Positions 63,447 through 64,000 of a DNA stretch of 64,000 bases are shown here, piece after piece. Made by a program: the position numbers and the translations under genes. Source of the DNA: Xanthobacter flavus (GTDB lineage: Bacteria; Pseudomonadota; Alphaproteobacteria; Rhizobiales; Xanthobacteraceae); NCBI RefSeq assembly GCF_017875275.1, contig NZ_JAGGML010000001.1:2997001-3061000 (forward strand), read 5' to 3'. Each line of letters starts with the position of its first letter. Position 1 is the stretch's first letter. The notes beneath the pieces were generated by a model. The model saw nothing but the letters and a program-made list of their open reading frames with translations, had not been told where the DNA came from and did not search any database.

Positions 63447-64000
63447 ATGGCTCAGGACGGACTTTCCTACCGCGACGCGGGCGTGGACATCGATGCGGGC
63501 AACCGGCTCGTCGATCTCATCAAGCCGCTGGTGAAGGCCACCGCCCGGCCCGGCGCCGATGCGGACATCGGCGGCTTCGGCGGCGTGTTCGACCTGAAGG
63601 CGGCGGGATTTGCCGATCCCCTCCTCATCGCGACCACCGACGGCGTGGGCACCAAGCTCAAGATCGCCATCGATACCGGCGTCCATGACACCATCGGCAT
63701 CGATCTTGTGGCCATGTGCGTGAACGATCTCGTGGTGCAGGGCGCCGAGCCGCTGCTGTTCCTCGATTATTTCGCCACAGGCCGCCTCGCGCCGGAGGTG
63801 GGCGCCCATATCGTCGCGGGCATCGCGCGGGCCTGCAAGGCGGCCGGCTGCGCCCTCATCGGCGGCGAGACGGCCGAGATGCCGGGCATGTACCGCGACG
63901 GCGATTATGACCTCGCCGGTTTCTCCCTCGGGGCCGTCGAGCGCACCGAGCTTTTGCCGAAGAAGGACGTGGGGCCGGGTGACGTGATCCTCGGCCTCGC
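63447..64000 (+). CDS. purM: Phosphoribosylformylglycinamidine cyclo-ligase PurM, N-terminal part
   Basis: The 184 visible residues match PurM (AIR synthetase): '[20 protein letters not shown]', '[13 protein letters not shown]', '[20 protein letters not shown]', '[15 protein letters not shown]' and '[14 protein letters not shown]'. It makes 5-aminoimidazole ribotide in purine synthesis. The gene runs off the window. The ATG at 63447 lies 41 bp after the oxyR stop. No ribosome site better than GGGGAT is present. Confidence 0.95.
   Translation, partial: MAQDGLSYRDAGVDIDAGNRLVDLIKPLVKATARPGADADIGGFGGVFDLKAAGFADPLLIATTDGVGTKLKIAIDTGVHDTIGIDLVAMCVNDLVVQGAEPLLFLDYFATGRLAPEVGAHIVAGIARACKAAGCALIGGETAEMPGMYRDGDYDLAGFSLGAVERTELLPKKDVGPGDVILGL

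Overview
This is a 64 kb, high-GC, gene-dense piece of an alphaproteobacterial chromosome. It most resembles Rhizobiales, perhaps Xanthobacteraceae. That placement is inferred from gene content: cycHJKL-type cytochrome c maturation, IalB, PmtA-like methyltransferase, OpgH, DUF805/DUF1232/DUF937 proteins and the mmsA/mmsB valine pathway. No transposase, integrase, phage gene, rRNA or CRISPR array was found. One tRNA is present. About 60 protein genes are supported, and both ends are cut inside genes (a UbiD-family decarboxylase on the left, purM on the right).

Layout. 1-4.9 kb: ubiX/ubiD-type decarboxylase genes, a divergent LysR regulator, and an operon of an FMN 2-hydroxyacid oxidase plus a GlcD-type FAD oxidase. 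A perfect 15-bp sequence occurs once on each side of lysR, in opposite orientations. 4.9-6.3 kb: a TIGR02444 protein and an esterase-like hydrolase. 6.4-15.8 kb: an acetate uptake and sensing operon, transcribed yjcH-actP-DUF294/CBS protein-small membrane protein-symporter/histidine kinase fusion-receiver-membrane exonuclease. 16-24.6 kb: PBP1A, a DUF2272 protein behind an AT-rich palindromic promoter, glnD, mnmA and a PmtA-like methyltransferase, followed by tRNA-Met. 26.4-31.9 kb: a valine catabolic run (mmsA, isobutyryl-CoA dehydrogenase-like gene, mmsB) with a FitAB/VapBC-type toxin-antitoxin pair inserted in it and a divergent LysR gene.

31.9-41 kb: a secreted ricin-fold protein, rpmB, two paralogous membrane proteins, a VOC protein, rlmN, the ccmI-E-F-H operon, a YidB-like protein and IalB. 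41.4-51.4 kb: quinone oxidoreductase, DUF1232 protein, thpR, a DUF3300 protein with a long collagen-like tail, a secreted GyrI-like protein, dapF-mtaB-ftsY and two secreted proteins. 51.4-54.7 kb: a tight four-gene operon coding for an MDR dehydrogenase, a PTPS/QueD-fold protein, a GT4 glycosyltransferase and a methyltransferase, divergent from opgH. 56.7-64 kb: a large glycine-rich secreted protein, aqpZ, katA with divergent oxyR, and purM.

The best candidates for undescribed biology are four. The first is the PTPS-dehydrogenase-glycosyltransferase-methyltransferase operon, a possible modified-pterin glycoside pathway whose PTPS protein lacks the usual catalytic Cys and one zinc His. The second is the degenerate-kinase/DEDDh-exonuclease fusion in the acetate operon. 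The third is the toxin-antitoxin pair built into valine catabolism. The fourth is the lysR-centred decarboxylase/hydroxyacid-oxidase locus with paired operators.
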